A stretch of 64,000 nt of DNA from Paenibacillus sp. HGH0039 (GCF_000411255.1 NZ_KE150413.1:1342999-1406998), one strand, 5' to 3'. Shown: positions 48,352 to 57,470, counted from the first letter of the stretch. The notes: a model not told the origin generated them from the sequence alone. Translations and numbers: made by a program.

Positions 48352-49512
48352 TTATTGATCGACGGGTTCCGTATTCCGGCGGCGCGGCGGCAGCGGGCCG
48401 AAATATTGATACAGTTGGCATTCGATCCGTCCGTTAAACAGCTTGCGGCGCTTGTCGGCCGGACGGGTGAAATAATGCTCCAACTGCTTGCTCGGTGACA
48501 GGACGAACGTGCTCCATGTATGAAGCGAACCCGTCAGCTGTCCGAGCTGGCGCAGCACGCGCTCCACTTCCTTCTGTTCGCCGAGCCGTTCGCCGTATGG
48601 CGGGTTTGTGATCAGGCAGCCGAAGTCGCTACGCGGCTTCGCTTTGGCTACCGGCTCGACGTAAAACTTGAGCTCCTTGGAAAGGCCGGCCGCTTTGGCG
48701 GCCGCCTCGGCGACCTCAATCGCTTTCGGATCGATGTCGGAGCCCGCTATTTCCAGCGGAATGTCGTCGTTCAGGGAATCATAGGCCTCTTCCCGGGCCT
48801 GCTCCCAGCGATCCTGGCCGATAATGTCCCAATCCTCCGAGGGGAAGGAGCGGCGAAGGCCGGGTGCGATATTCCAGCCCGACATGGCGGCTTCGATCAG
48901 AATCGTGCCGGAGCCGCAGAACGGATCGTAGAGCGGGCGGTCCGGCTTCCAGCGGCTCAGGTTTATCAGAGCAGCAGCCATCGTCTCCTTGAGCGGAGCT
49001 TCGGTCACAAGCTTCCGATATCCCCGTTTGTGCAGGCTCGGACCCGTCGTATCGATCGTCAGCGTGGCGATGTCGTTAAGGAGAGCGACCTCAATCACAT
49101 AGCGGGGGCCGTCTTCTTCGAACCATTCCGTTTGGTAGCGTTCTTTCATTTTCTCAACGACGGCTTTTTTCACGATGCCCTGGCAGGCCGGGACGCTGGA
49201 AAGCTGTGATTTATGGGAACGGCCCTCTACGGGGAATTCGCCGTATTCGGGAATCCAGGCGGGCCAGTCGAGTGCTTTGGTGCCTTCAAACAAATCATCG
49301 AAAGTCCGTGCTTCAAATTGCCCCATTTTGACAAGAATGCGGTCGGCGGTACGCAGCCACAGGTTCGTCCGGCAAATCGCCAGTTCGTCCCCGGTGAAAG
49401 TAACCCGTCCGTTCTCGACGGTTACATCCTCGTAACCGAGCTCTTTGACCTCTCTTGCTACGATCGCTTCCAGCCCCATGGGACAGGTGGCGATCAAATC
49501 CAATTTAGCCAT
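48352..49512 (-). CDS. THUMP-domain rRNA methyltransferase (YpsC/RlmL-like)
   Basis: A 386-residue SAM-dependent RNA methyltransferase. The N-terminal THUMP region (about 1-165) begins LIATCPMGLEAIVAREVKELGY. The catalytic domain has DPFCGSGTILIEAA (SAM site), GSDIDPKAIEVA and the N6/N2-methylating NPPYGERLG motif. Homologues modify 23S rRNA guanines (RlmL type; YpsC in B. subtilis). The basic C-terminus (PPRRRNTEPVDQ) is probably disordered. AAAGGAAATG precedes the ATG. It is a single gene with its own strong terminator. Confidence 0.93.
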   Translation of the reverse strand: MAKLDLIATCPMGLEAIVAREVKELGYEDVTVENGRVTFTGDELAICRTNLWLRTADRILVKMGQFEARTFDDLFEGTKALDWPAWIPEYGEFPVEGRSHKSQLSSVPACQGIVKKAVVEKMKERYQTEWFEEDGPRYVIEVALLNDIATLTIDTTGPSLHKRGYRKLVTEAPLKETMAAALINLSRWKPDRPLYDPFCGSGTILIEAAMSGWNIAPGLRRSFPSEDWDIIGQDRWEQAREEAYDSLNDDIPLEIAGSDIDPKAIEVAEAAAKAAGLSKELKFYVEPVAKAKPRSDFGCLITNPPYGERLGEQKEVERVLRQLGQLTGSLHTWSTFVLSPSKQLEHYFTRPADKRRKLFNGRIECQLYQYFGPLPPRRRNTEPVDQ

Positions 49513-49613
49513 GCTTTCATTTCCTTTCGGGTGGTATCCGTGTAATTTCTAAGTATAGGCGAAAGAGGCGCGGGAGACAAATGCCAATGTTGCCGAAATC
49601 AACCTTCGGACGG

Positions 49614-49642
49614 TTGAACACGCTTGTTTTTTCATATACAAT
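49614..49642 (+). promoter_or_regulatory. Sigma-A promoter of the O-methyltransferase gene
   Basis: TTGAAC (49614-49619) and TACAAT (49637-49642) have a 17-base spacer. The leader to the start at 49789 is about 140 bases, long enough to hold control elements, but no known RNA switch was recognised. Confidence 0.65.
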
Positions 49643-49788
49643 GACCTCACAGATCAACGCCGTACGCACGCATGGGGTTCACGCGTCGCAACGGTGCGTT
49701 TGGCTTGGCCGATGATCCGGCTGTTCCAGGACTGTCCCGTGCATGGAGGATAGTTTCTGAATACATATGCAGAAAAGAGGAATGACCC

Positions 49789-50463
49789 GTGGAAAAAAGG
49801 ACGGTTCAAACAAACGGGGGTTCGGAGAAAGCGGCTCCGGGGCCTGAGGAATACCTGGAAGCTCTTTATGCGGAAGATGAGGCGCTGGCGCTGGTAAAAG
49901 AGGCTATTCGGGACAATAACATGCCCGATATTTCGGTTGCTCCCGGCTATGGCCGCCTGCTCACCATGCTCGTGGGACTGACGGGCGCCAAGCGGGTGCT
50001 TGAAATCGGAGCCCTTGGCGGCTACAGCGCCATTTGCCTGGCTAGAGGGCTTGGCGACGGCGGACAGGTGCTCTCCCTGGAGGTGAACGCCGCCTTCGCG
50101 GAAACGGCACGGCAGAACGTGACCAAGGCCAGCTTCGGGGACAAGATCGGATACCGGGTGGCTGACGCCGTAGAAAGCTTAGCCGCGCTGAAGGAGGAAG
50201 GCGCGAAGTTCGACTTCTTTTTTATCGATGCGGATAAAGTGAATTACCCGGCTTACCTGGACTATGCCATCGAGCTGGCCAACCCGGGCGCCATTATCAT
50301 AGGCGATAATATTCTGATGCGGGGGCGGACGATCGATGCGGCCGTTACGAAGAAATCGGTCGAAGCGATGAGGGAATTCAACCGCCGGTTCGCTTCCGAT
50401 CCGCGCCTTGAGAGCACAATGCTTCCCGCTTACGACGGGCTTGCGGTGGCGCGGGTGAAATAG
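49789..50463 (+). CDS. SAM-dependent O-methyltransferase (CCoAOMT-like)
   Basis: A 224-residue methyltransferase of the catechol/caffeoyl-CoA O-methyltransferase type. The SAM site is VLEIGALGGYSAICLARGL. Metal-binding Asp lies in FFIDADKVNYPAYLDYA, with Asp-Asn in GDNILMRGRTIDA. The family acts on catechols, or in Firmicutes on the hydroxyuridine of tRNA (TrmR/YrrM type), which also has this fold and length. Which one applies cannot be settled by eye. AAAGAGGAATGACCC lies before the GTG/ATG region; the start used is GTG 49789. Confidence 0.88.
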   Translation: MEKRTVQTNGGSEKAAPGPEEYLEALYAEDEALALVKEAIRDNNMPDISVAPGYGRLLTMLVGLTGAKRVLEIGALGGYSAICLARGLGDGGQVLSLEVNAAFAETARQNVTKASFGDKIGYRVADAVESLAALKEEGAKFDFFFIDADKVNYPAYLDYAIELANPGAIIIGDNILMRGRTIDAAVTKKSVEAMREFNRRFASDPRLESTMLPAYDGLAVARVK

Positions 50464-50558
50464 GACTCCGGGCTCGCATGTCTTCCGTTGACCACGGTCA
50501 TGTGACGCCGAGCACCGCGCGCTGGGAGCTTCGCACGGTGCGAATGAGTTACAAACAA

Positions 50559-50609
50559 CAAAAAGAACGATCCACCCGGACACATCCGGCCGAGGATCGT
50601 TCTTTTTTG
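50559..50609. terminator. Terminator between convergent genes
   Basis: AAAAAGAACGATCC pairs with GGATCGTTCTTTTTT around a CCGG..CCGG loop; A and T runs serve both strands. Confidence 0.88.
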
Positions 50610-50692
50610 TTTGGTTGGCGGTTGAAGGCGTCTGACCGCCGAAGCGGTTCCGTCGAGCGCTTTTCTACTCCGCCCATCCACCCGTTCGGTCT

Positions 50693-51904
50693 TTACAAGG
50701 TTCCGTCTGAAATCTTGTGCTTGCCGAGCAGCGTGCGGTACGACCAGGCCGCGTTAATGGCAAGCATCACGGTCGCGAACAGGAACAGTTCGCGAATGTT
50801 CAGGAAGCCGGACAGGGCGCCGCCGATAACCGGTCCCATCATGTTGCCGAGAGCCAGAGCGCTCGTATTGAAGCTGTACGAACGGCTTTCCATTCCGACC
50901 GGCGTGTAGGTCCGGATCAGGGAATTGACCGTCGGCAGAAGCCCGCCGATAAAAATGCCGAGGCAGAACCGGGCCGCCATCAGCTGCCAGACGTTCTGCA
51001 CAAAAGCCTGCGGAATGAAGAAGATGGCCGCGCCGATAAGCGAGACGAAAAGGATGCGCTGGGGGCCGATCCTATCGGACAATTTTCCGAGAAGGGGGGC
51101 GGCCACCATGTTCGAGAACCCGGTGATCGAAGCGACAAGTCCCGCGTAGAAGGCGAGCAGTTCCCCCGAGCCGTGGAGCTCCTCGACGAAGAGCGCCATC
51201 AGCGGCATGGAGCACTGGATGGAGAACTGGATCACGAACGTGATCGAATACAGCGTCGGCAGCTGCCGGATCGGCCTCAGGTCCTTATAACCCTGAATGA
51301 CCGATATTTTCGGCTGCTTTTTGGCTTCAGCCGCATTGAACTTCTCCTTGACCAGCAGCATCGTCACCATCGAAGCGATAAAGAGCATGGCTCCGGTTAC
51401 ATAGAAGATGTACCGGAAGCCGATAAGCTCGGCCAGCAGACCGCCGATAAACGGGCCGAGAATGGAGCCGGCTACGGCACCCGACTGGAGCGTTCCCATC
51501 GCAAATCCGATATGCTCGCGCGGCGTGTTCGTCGACATGAGAGCGACGGAAGCGGGAGCGTACCCGGAGATCGTGCCGTTGACGAGCCTCAGCAGCAGGA
51601 GCACCCACGGGGCATGCGCAAAGCCCATCGTCGTCATGACGGCAGCCATTCCGAAGCCGGAGCGCAGCAGCATCACTTTGCGTCCGTAGCGGTCCGCCAT
51701 TCCTCCCCAGAACGGTTGGAAGAGGAAGGAAGTGACGAAGTTGCCGGCAAAAATAATGCCTGTCCAAGTTGCGATTTCCTGCGCGTCCTGCAGGCCCATC
51801 TCTTTGAGATATAAGGGCAGAAACGGCATGATCATGGTCATGCCTGCCATTACGAAAAACTGTCCGACCCACAAAACCGCCAAGTTTACTCTCCAATTGA
51901 TCAT
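50693..51904 (-). CDS. MFS multidrug efflux transporter
   Basis: A 403-residue, twelve-helix facilitator. The helix 2-3 motif is GGMADRYGRKVMLL, and motif C in helix 5 reads GAVAGSILGPFIGG, the G-x8-G-x3-G-P pattern of drug/H+ antiporters. The overall layout matches NorA/Bmr-like or MdtG-type exporters. The upstream GGGGGAATTGC gives a good ribosome site for the ATG. It is convergent with the O-methyltransferase gene. Substrate unknown. It is only distantly like the MFS protein at 46334, so not a recent duplicate. Confidence 0.92.
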   Translation of the reverse strand: MINWRVNLAVLWVGQFFVMAGMTMIMPFLPLYLKEMGLQDAQEIATWTGIIFAGNFVTSFLFQPFWGGMADRYGRKVMLLRSGFGMAAVMTTMGFAHAPWVLLLLRLVNGTISGYAPASVALMSTNTPREHIGFAMGTLQSGAVAGSILGPFIGGLLAELIGFRYIFYVTGAMLFIASMVTMLLVKEKFNAAEAKKQPKISVIQGYKDLRPIRQLPTLYSITFVIQFSIQCSMPLMALFVEELHGSGELLAFYAGLVASITGFSNMVAAPLLGKLSDRIGPQRILFVSLIGAAIFFIPQAFVQNVWQLMAARFCLGIFIGGLLPTVNSLIRTYTPVGMESRSYSFNTSALALGNMMGPVIGGALSGFLNIRELFLFATVMLAINAAWSYRTLLGKHKISDGTL

Positions 51905-52113
51905 GCAATTCCCCCATTTCTAGTTGTACATGCTTTGCTTTTGCGCCGTCCTGGAATTCATCCCCTTATTATATCACAAAAAGAAGATATTTTTTCCTTC
52001 ATCCTCAGGAAGGGGCTCTTTGTGGATGCGAGCTTCTAGGATTCTAGTTATCTTTAACCCGGTAAGGCGGGAGCAATCGGTTTCCTATGCATAAATTTCC
52101 CAAAGACAGGGAA

Positions 52114-52137
52114 TTGTAAGCGTAAAGGAACTTACAA
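52114..52137 (+). promoter_or_regulatory. Inverted repeat ahead of the coat protein gene
   Basis: TTGTAAG (52114-52120) and CTTACAA (52131-52137) form a 7-bp hairpin directly before AAGGAG, the ribosome site of the coat gene. CATAAATT at 52090-52097 matches the -10 pattern CATAnnnT of sigma-K promoters, but no matching -35 AC was seen at the right spacing. Confidence 0.4.
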
Positions 52138-52153
52138 AAGGAGCTGTTTTCCC

Positions 52154-53374
52154 ATGCCATTCGGAGCCCATGAAACGTTAGAGGTCCACGAAGTATTGAC
52201 CGAAAAAATAAATATGATCCGGCATTTTTCTTTTTACGCCCGGCAGGCCCGGCATCCGCAGGTGAAAGCGATCGCCGAGCATCATCTTCAAGCGGGGGTG
52301 CAGCACTATAACGAGCTGGTCGCTTACACGCATGATTACAGCGCCGCGCGCGGCCAGGCGCCCTACGGCCAGCCGCCGTTTGTCTCGGTCCAGGATATTT
52401 TGTACGGCCTGCGCCATCCTGCCCCGGTCTCACCGGAAACGGACGGCTCCTTCAATGACGAGCAGATTTTATCCGCCATGCTCTGCTGCCACAAAAACAA
52501 CGCGAAAAATCAAATGACGGCCGCGCTGGAATGTGCCGATCCCAACGTCCGCCGGATGCTTCTTACAGCAGCCGACGCGGCCGCGGATCATGCCTATGAA
52601 GTATTTCTGTTCATGAACAGTCAAGGCCAGTACCAGGTTCCGACGCTTCACGATCATACGGCCAAAACCTACCTGCACACCTTCCAGCCGGTTCATGAAG
52701 CGGATTTCGGCCAGACGGCGGGAAACTACGGCCAAGGTTACGGCTACGCCCAGGAATTCGGCCATGCTCCCGACTACGGCCAAAATCACTTGTACGGCTA
52801 TCCGGGTGCCGGCGGCAGCCAGCCGCATCAGCAAAGCCGCCCGCAGCAAAGTTACCAACCGCATATCCACCAGCCGGGCGACTATGGCTACAACGGGGGT
52901 TACAGCTCACAGCCGGATAACGGCGGTTACTCCGCATACGGAAGAACGGAAACGGGCTATGCGGATCATTCTTACGGCAGCTCGGCTTACAGAGGACAAG
53001 GGCAGCAGCCGGACGCTTACGGCTCCTCACAGCCGTCCTCTTATACGGGAGGCGGCACTTCCGGCTACGGCGCCGCTTACGGATATGAGAGCGCAGGCCA
53101 GCAGGCGCTCTACCAGACGCCAAACCCGTCCTACACACAGGCTTCCAATTCCTCATATCAAGGAGACCGGAATTACACGCCGCAAACCGGTTCGGGAACC
53201 CAGCAGCAGCACCAGTCCGGCTACGCCGCATCCGCCGCCGGGACCAGGCAGGCTTCCCACGCCCAGACGTCTGTCAACTCCCAAAGAGGCGGGCAGGAAG
53301 AGAAAACGGACGAACCCGACAGCGGGGCGCTGACTTCCAAAGCGGGCGAATCTTCCTCCAATCCGATTCAATAA
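52154..53374 (+). CDS. CotF-like spore coat protein with Gly/Tyr/Gln-rich tail
   Basis: A 406-residue protein. Residues 1-165 are a CotF/ferritin-like four-helix domain: EVHEVLTEKINMIRHFSFYA, KAIAEHHLQAGVQHYNELV, ILSAMLCCHKNNAKNQMTAA and NVRRMLLTAADAAADHAYEV. From about 185 to 406 the sequence is low-complexity, rich in Gly, Tyr, Gln, Ser and His, with recurring GYG, SYGSS, YGSSQPSSY and QQS units; no hydrophobic core is visible. The tail could support cross-linking or phase-like assembly in the coat (inference). AAAGGAG lies 9 bases before the ATG. Confidence 0.85.
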   Translation: MPFGAHETLEVHEVLTEKINMIRHFSFYARQARHPQVKAIAEHHLQAGVQHYNELVAYTHDYSAARGQAPYGQPPFVSVQDILYGLRHPAPVSPETDGSFNDEQILSAMLCCHKNNAKNQMTAALECADPNVRRMLLTAADAAADHAYEVFLFMNSQGQYQVPTLHDHTAKTYLHTFQPVHEADFGQTAGNYGQGYGYAQEFGHAPDYGQNHLYGYPGAGGSQPHQQSRPQQSYQPHIHQPGDYGYNGGYSSQPDNGGYSAYGRTETGYADHSYGSSAYRGQGQQPDAYGSSQPSSYTGGGTSGYGAAYGYESAGQQALYQTPNPSYTQASNSSYQGDRNYTPQTGSGTQQQHQSGYAASAAGTRQASHAQTSVNSQRGGQEEKTDEPDSGALTSKAGESSSNPIQ

Positions 53375-53445
53375 GCGTTAAGAAGTGTAGCCGCGACAGC
53401 CGTGAAACTTCCGATAAAAATCAGTTTAAAACCGGTGTTCTCCTT

Positions 53446-53489
53446 GAGGCCCCTTAGCGGAACGTTTATAATCGCTAGAGGGCCTTTTT
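53446..53489 (+). terminator. Terminator after the coat protein gene
   Basis: GAGGCCC(C)TTAGCG pairs with CGCTA(GA)GGGCC, with a T-rich loop, followed by TTTTTCC. It lies about 75 bases past the stop. Confidence 0.75.
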
Positions 53490-53529
53490 CCATGAATGCC
53501 CTTATTCAGAACGGGGAGTTGAGTGACCG

Positions 53530-54156
53530 ATGACGGGAACTGTACGCAACATTTACTGTGTAGGACGCAACTATAAGCTTCATGCCGCCGAACTGGGCAA
53601 CGACGTGCCGGAAGAGCCGATGATCTTTACGAAACCGACGCATGCGCTTGCCGCAATGGAAGGGGATTTGCTCGAGCTGCCTCAAGGCAAAGGAGAAATC
53701 CACTACGAGGGAGAGCTCGTTCTTCATATTTCCAAGCCCTATTCGCCGGGAATGACGGTGGATGAGCTTGTCGATTCTTTCGGACTGGGGATTGACTTCA
53801 CCCTTCGCGACGTTCAAAGCGTCTTGAAGAAAAAAGGCCATCCTTGGCTGGCCGCCAAAGGATTTTTGAACTCCGCCGCTCTGAGTCCGCTTCGCCCGTT
53901 TCCGGGTGCCGCAGAACTGGAAAAGACGGAATTCAAGACCGTGCGCAACGGCGAAACCGTCCAACGGGGCAATATCGGGGAGTTGATTTTCCCGCTGCAG
54001 GCTATCGTTGATTATGTGGCCGCAAACTACGGCCTTGGAGCGGGGGACCTGATTTATACGGGCACGCCTGCCGGCGTCGGAGCCTGCGCGGACGGGGATG
54101 TGTTCGAGCTTCTCTGGGGCGCAGAAACCTTCGGCCGCTGCACAGTTAAGCTGTAA
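53530..54156 (+). CDS. Fumarylacetoacetate hydrolase family protein
   Basis: A 208-residue FAH-fold hydrolase/decarboxylase. It has IYCVGRNYKLHAAELGN at the start, the metal-binding E-x-E in HYEGELVLHI (about 57-66), an Asp ligand in GLGIDFTLRDVQ, the catalytic-region KGFLNSAAL and the terminal TGTPAGVG. Family members cleave C-C bonds in acylpyruvates or decarboxylate oxaloacetate. The short length fits the acylpyruvase/oxaloacetate tautomerase subgroup. No aromatic degradation genes are near. GGGGAGTTGAGTGACCG lies before the ATG. Confidence 0.9.
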   Translation: MTGTVRNIYCVGRNYKLHAAELGNDVPEEPMIFTKPTHALAAMEGDLLELPQGKGEIHYEGELVLHISKPYSPGMTVDELVDSFGLGIDFTLRDVQSVLKKKGHPWLAAKGFLNSAALSPLRPFPGAAELEKTEFKTVRNGETVQRGNIGELIFPLQAIVDYVAANYGLGAGDLIYTGTPAGVGACADGDVFELLWGAETFGRCTVKL

Positions 54157-54202
54157 GGAGGGATAGGATGAACTGTCCTGCCGCGGAAAGTAGAGGGGGC
54201 CG

Positions 54203-55531
54203 ATGAAGAAACAGAGGTTGACCCTTCTTATCGTGTCTGCGATCTTCAGCGCTGTTCTCCTTACAGGACTGCTGCTTGTCAAAATAAAAATGGACGCGGC
54301 ATCCGTTCCGCCCGCCGCATCGTCTTCCGAACGGCCGGTCGCCAAGACGCCCGGAGACAATCAGCCCGCCTCTTCCGCGGTGCCGGCTCCGGAAAAATCG
54401 CCCGTGCCCGCGGCATCTTCGGCCCCGGATAAAGCGGAGGAGTCGGCGGAGGCTGCCGCAAGCGAACCGACCGGCAATAAAGAAGCCAAACCGGCGGATA
54501 AACCGGCGAACCCGGGGGTAGCCAAAGCGACCGAAAAGCCGAAGGGTTCGCAGGACACGGCTCCTGCCGTCCGCAAAAAAGTGGGCGATCATGAAGCCGT
54601 TGATCTTATTTTTGCCGGGGACGCACTGATGGATTGGTCCGTGAAGGAAACGATCAAGAAGAAGGGGCCGGATTATCCTTTTCAGTTTGTAAAAAAGGAA
54701 GTCTCCAAGGCGGATTACGCCTTTGTGAATCTGGAAACGTCGGTGACCGACGCGACCGAGAAGGATACGAACCAGCTCTATAATTTCAAATCGGACCCTC
54801 CGTCCTTGAAAGGATTAAAAAATGCCGGATTCGATCTCGTTTCCATAGCGAACAATCATGTGCTCGATTTCGGGAGACAGGGTTTTCTGGATACGCTGAA
54901 TCACCTGAAACAGACGGGGCTCCCTTATATCGGGGGCGGCCGCAACGCCGCGGAAGCGTACAAAGCCAAAACCGTCGAAATTAACGGGGCCAGGATCAAA
55001 TTTCTTGCCTTTTCCCGGTTTATTCCGACCCGGGACTGGTTTGCGGGTCCCGATACGCCGGGGATTGCTCAGGCTTACGACAAATCCGCCGTTCTGCCGG
55101 TCATCCGGCAGGAAAGCAAGGACGCGGACTATGTATTCGTCTATATGCACTGGGGGGTGGAGAAAAACCACAAACCGGAAGAGTGGCAGCGGACCTTCGC
55201 CAAAGAAATGATCGATGCCGGGGCCGACGGAATCATCGGGAGCCATGTGCACGTTCTGCAAGGATTCGAATTTTACAAAGGCAAGCCCATCGCGTATTCC
55301 ATCGGCAATTTTTTATTTCCCGATTATGTGAAAGACGCGAAAGCGGACACCGGACTTCTTAAATTAAAGCTGATCAACGGAAAGATCACGGCAGAATTCA
55401 ACCCGTATTACATTCAAAAAGATCAGATTGTGAAAAGGGACGCGGCCTACGACAAAAAGCAGATGGATTTTCTCCAGTCCATTTCTTACGGCGTCAAGAT
55501 ACGCGGCAAAGCCATCGAACCCGCTTCCTGA
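54203..55531 (+). CDS. CapA-family metallophosphatase-like membrane protein
   Basis: A 442-residue protein. An N-terminal signal-anchor helix (LTLLIVSAIFSAVLLTGLLL) leads to a long Ala/Pro/Lys/Glu-rich linker (about 33-128). The PGA_cap/CapA domain follows: DLIFAGDALMDWSV, NLETSVTD, SIANNHVLDFG, YMHWGVEKNHKPEEWQR, IIGSHVHVLQGFEFYKGKPIAYSIGNFLF. The Asp/Asn/His set matches calcineurin-like phosphatases. CapA takes part in poly-gamma-glutamate export in Bacillus, but no capB/capC is adjacent. It starts 46 bases after the FAH gene and may share its transcript. AGAGGGGGCCG precedes the ATG. Confidence 0.9.
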   Translation: MKKQRLTLLIVSAIFSAVLLTGLLLVKIKMDAASVPPAASSSERPVAKTPGDNQPASSAVPAPEKSPVPAASSAPDKAEESAEAAASEPTGNKEAKPADKPANPGVAKATEKPKGSQDTAPAVRKKVGDHEAVDLIFAGDALMDWSVKETIKKKGPDYPFQFVKKEVSKADYAFVNLETSVTDATEKDTNQLYNFKSDPPSLKGLKNAGFDLVSIANNHVLDFGRQGFLDTLNHLKQTGLPYIGGGRNAAEAYKAKTVEINGARIKFLAFSRFIPTRDWFAGPDTPGIAQAYDKSAVLPVIRQESKDADYVFVYMHWGVEKNHKPEEWQRTFAKEMIDAGADGIIGSHVHVLQGFEFYKGKPIAYSIGNFLFPDYVKDAKADTGLLKLKLINGKITAEFNPYYIQKDQIVKRDAAYDKKQMDFLQSISYGVKIRGKAIEPAS

Positions 55532-55538
55532 AAAGCAG

Positions 55539-55571
55539 AAAACACACCTCCCGAGTGGGGGTGTGTTTTGC
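55539..55571. terminator. Terminator after capA-like gene
   Basis: AAAACACACC(T)CCC and GGGGGTGTGTTTT form an 11-13 bp stem, followed by GCTTG. Confidence 0.85.
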
Positions 55572-55612
55572 TTGAAAGGGCGATTTTTGCCATAATGGAC
55601 CTAAGGCAGAAT

Positions 55613-55945
55613 TTAGCGGGAAGCTTCTTCCTCGCGTTCGTTCTGAATCGGGTCGGGAAGCAGGCCTTCTTCCGTGAGGTCCTCGTTGGTTTTCATGCCT
55701 TCCATGTCTTTGCCGAGCTGTTTGATTTCATCCATGTTCGGCGCCATCGAACCGTTCATGACCTCATTGATATCGCGATTCGCGGAATTTTGCTTGGCGT
55801 CATGATATTCATGCTCTTTTACGGATTCAAGATCTTCATTCTCATATTTACGGACGTTATTTTTCTGATTGGTGTAGGGGTTGTGCTTATTTTCATCCGT
55901 AATCGGGTTGATGTCCTCGTTCGGTTTGTTTTGGTTGGTTTCCAT
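55613..55945 (-). CDS. Hydrophilic, probably disordered protein
   Basis: A 110-residue protein made almost entirely of Asn, Glu, Asp, Lys and Gln, without a hydrophobic segment. Examples are NQNKPNEDINPITDENKHNP and a C-terminal MDEIKQLGKDMEGMKTNEDL helix. GGGGAGATT lies 6-10 bases before the ATG. Such composition is seen in Firmicute spore or stress proteins, but I recognise no family. Its codon use is more AT-rich than its neighbours because of the Asn/Lys content. Confidence 0.65.
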   Translation of the reverse strand: METNQNKPNEDINPITDENKHNPYTNQKNNVRKYENEDLESVKEHEYHDAKQNSANRDINEVMNGSMAPNMDEIKQLGKDMEGMKTNEDLTEEGLLPDPIQNEREEEASR

Positions 55946-56100
55946 GATTAAAATCTCCCCTCATAAACGAATGTGTGATACGGGATCTACCCTTATTTTT
56001 ACCCGAAATACGGAAAACGAAACCCGCGGTTTGCAGCCGCCGGCTTTTGCAGGCAGTGCTTTGCCCTGCTCGGATGATTGAAAGAAGGGGAGATGAGAGA

Positions 56101-56961
56101 ATGTCGGGAATGGATGTGTGGATAGGACTGCTGGGAAGCGTCCTGGTGGCGGGAGCCGCTTATTCGAAGCGCTCCCTGACAGCGTCGGGTGCGGCCGCGG
56201 CGGTTGTCTTGGGCACGCTGATGTATTCGCTCGGCTCGGCCGCCTGGTTCGGCACCCTGATCGCGTTTTTTGTTGCCTCGACGCTGCTGTCCAAGTACAA
56301 GCACAAGCGAAAAGCGGCCATCGAATCGGGCTACGCCAAAAGCGGCAACCGGGACGCCGGACAAGTGGCCGCAAACGGGGGGCTGGGGCTTCTGCTCTGC
56401 ATCGGCTCGGTGATCGCCCCTCATCCCGCCTGGTGGGCCGCTTTCGTAGGCGTTATGGCCGCCGTCACGGCGGATACCTGGGCTACGGAAATCGGCGGGC
56501 TGAGCCGGACCGCTCCCCGCTCCATCCTGACGGGGCGCAAAGTCGCCCCCGGCACGTCCGGCGGGGTCACCGCGCTCGGGCTGCTCGCGACTTGCGCGGG
56601 CGGGCTCTTCATCGGCGCGGCGGCGTGGCTGCTGGCCAGGCTGGGGAGCGGCGCCGTCACGGGAGCCGCTCACGCCGTCGGAGCGCAGCATCCGCTGGAG
56701 ACGCTGCTGCCGCTGCTTGCGGCGGGTCTGGCCGGCGGCCTCGCCGGATCGCTATCCGATTCGCTGATCGGCGCGAAGTGGCAGGCGATGTACCGCTGCG
56801 CCGTGTGCGGCCGCGACGTCGAGCGCGGCTCGCACTGCGGCTCGCCCGCCGAGCCGCTGCGGGGCTTCGCCTGGATGACGAACGATGCCGTGAACGTCAT
56901 CGGTTCGCTCTTCGGCGGCGCGGCGGCGCTTGCGGCGGCCCTGCTCGCAGGCTGGCTGTGA
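56101..56961 (+). CDS. DUF92 integral membrane protein
   Basis: A 286-residue membrane protein with about seven helices. DUF92 hallmarks are LTASGAAAAVVLGTLMYSLG, ASTLLSKYKHKRKAA, RDAGQVAANGG, ADTWATEIGGLSR (about 122-134), GTSGGVTALG and SLSDSLIGAKWQ, and the tail WMTNDAVNVIGSLFGG. Plant and cyanobacterial relatives (VTE6) phosphorylate phytyl phosphate, so a polyprenyl-phosphate kinase role is possible here. A CxxC...C region (CAVCGRDVERGSHCG) between late helices may be a small metal knuckle. GGGGAG lies 8 bases before ATG. Confidence 0.88.
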   Translation: MSGMDVWIGLLGSVLVAGAAYSKRSLTASGAAAAVVLGTLMYSLGSAAWFGTLIAFFVASTLLSKYKHKRKAAIESGYAKSGNRDAGQVAANGGLGLLLCIGSVIAPHPAWWAAFVGVMAAVTADTWATEIGGLSRTAPRSILTGRKVAPGTSGGVTALGLLATCAGGLFIGAAAWLLARLGSGAVTGAAHAVGAQHPLETLLPLLAAGLAGGLAGSLSDSLIGAKWQAMYRCAVCGRDVERGSHCGSPAEPLRGFAWMTNDAVNVIGSLFGGAAALAAALLAGWL

Positions 56962-57019
56962 ACAGCCTGGGGACCGCTGCCCGGCGTTCCGGCCGAAGCA
57001 GCAAACTCCGCCGAAACAT

Positions 57020-57073
57020 GAAAAAACCTCCATCCCGGCAGGCCTTAACGGCCGTATGGATGGAGGTTTTTCG
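57020..57073. terminator. Terminator between convergent genes
   Basis: AAAAAACCTCCATCC and GGATGGAGGTTTTT enclose an inner GGCC..GGCC hairpin; works for both strands. Confidence 0.88.
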
Positions 57074-57080
57074 TTTTGTC

Positions 57081-57470
57081 TTACAGCGCGCCGGAGTTGT
57101 TCTTGCCGAATTCTTTCTGGACGGGAGATTCCTCACCCGGCAGACGATCTTCGTAAGAAGCGGAAGCGGCTTCTGCGGCGGCAGTTCCCGGCAGCACTTC
57201 TGTATCGGCCGGAACGGCGGATCCTTTGAGCTGTTTGCGAAGCTCCTTGATTTCCTTCTGCATCTGTACCTGACGCAAAATGCCGAACAGACCGACGATA
57301 AGTCCGCCGAGAACGGTGGAAATCACGATGACCAGAATGAGGGGCGCGTTCGTTTCCATAAACACGAAATTGACACGAACCTGATCCATGTTTACCACCG
57401 CGAAAACCGTCGTAATAAGGGCAAAAATAAGAGCGCCGATCAACAGCCATTGAATACGGTTGGATTTCAT
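57081..57470 (-). CDS. LapA-family (DUF1049) membrane protein
   Basis: A 129-residue protein with two membrane helices. WLLIGALIFALITTVFAVVN is at about 8-27 and PLILVIVISTVLGGLIVGLFGIL at about 43-65, separated by MDQVRVNFVFMETN, the LapA/DUF1049 pattern. A basic coiled segment (QMQKEIKELRKQLKG) and an Ala/Glu-rich tail follow. E. coli LapA regulates LPS assembly with LapB; the role in Gram-positives is unknown. AAAGGAGAG precedes the ATG. Confidence 0.88.
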   Translation of the reverse strand: MKSNRIQWLLIGALIFALITTVFAVVNMDQVRVNFVFMETNAPLILVIVISTVLGGLIVGLFGILRQVQMQKEIKELRKQLKGSAVPADTEVLPGTAAAEAASASYEDRLPGEESPVQKEFGKNNSGAL

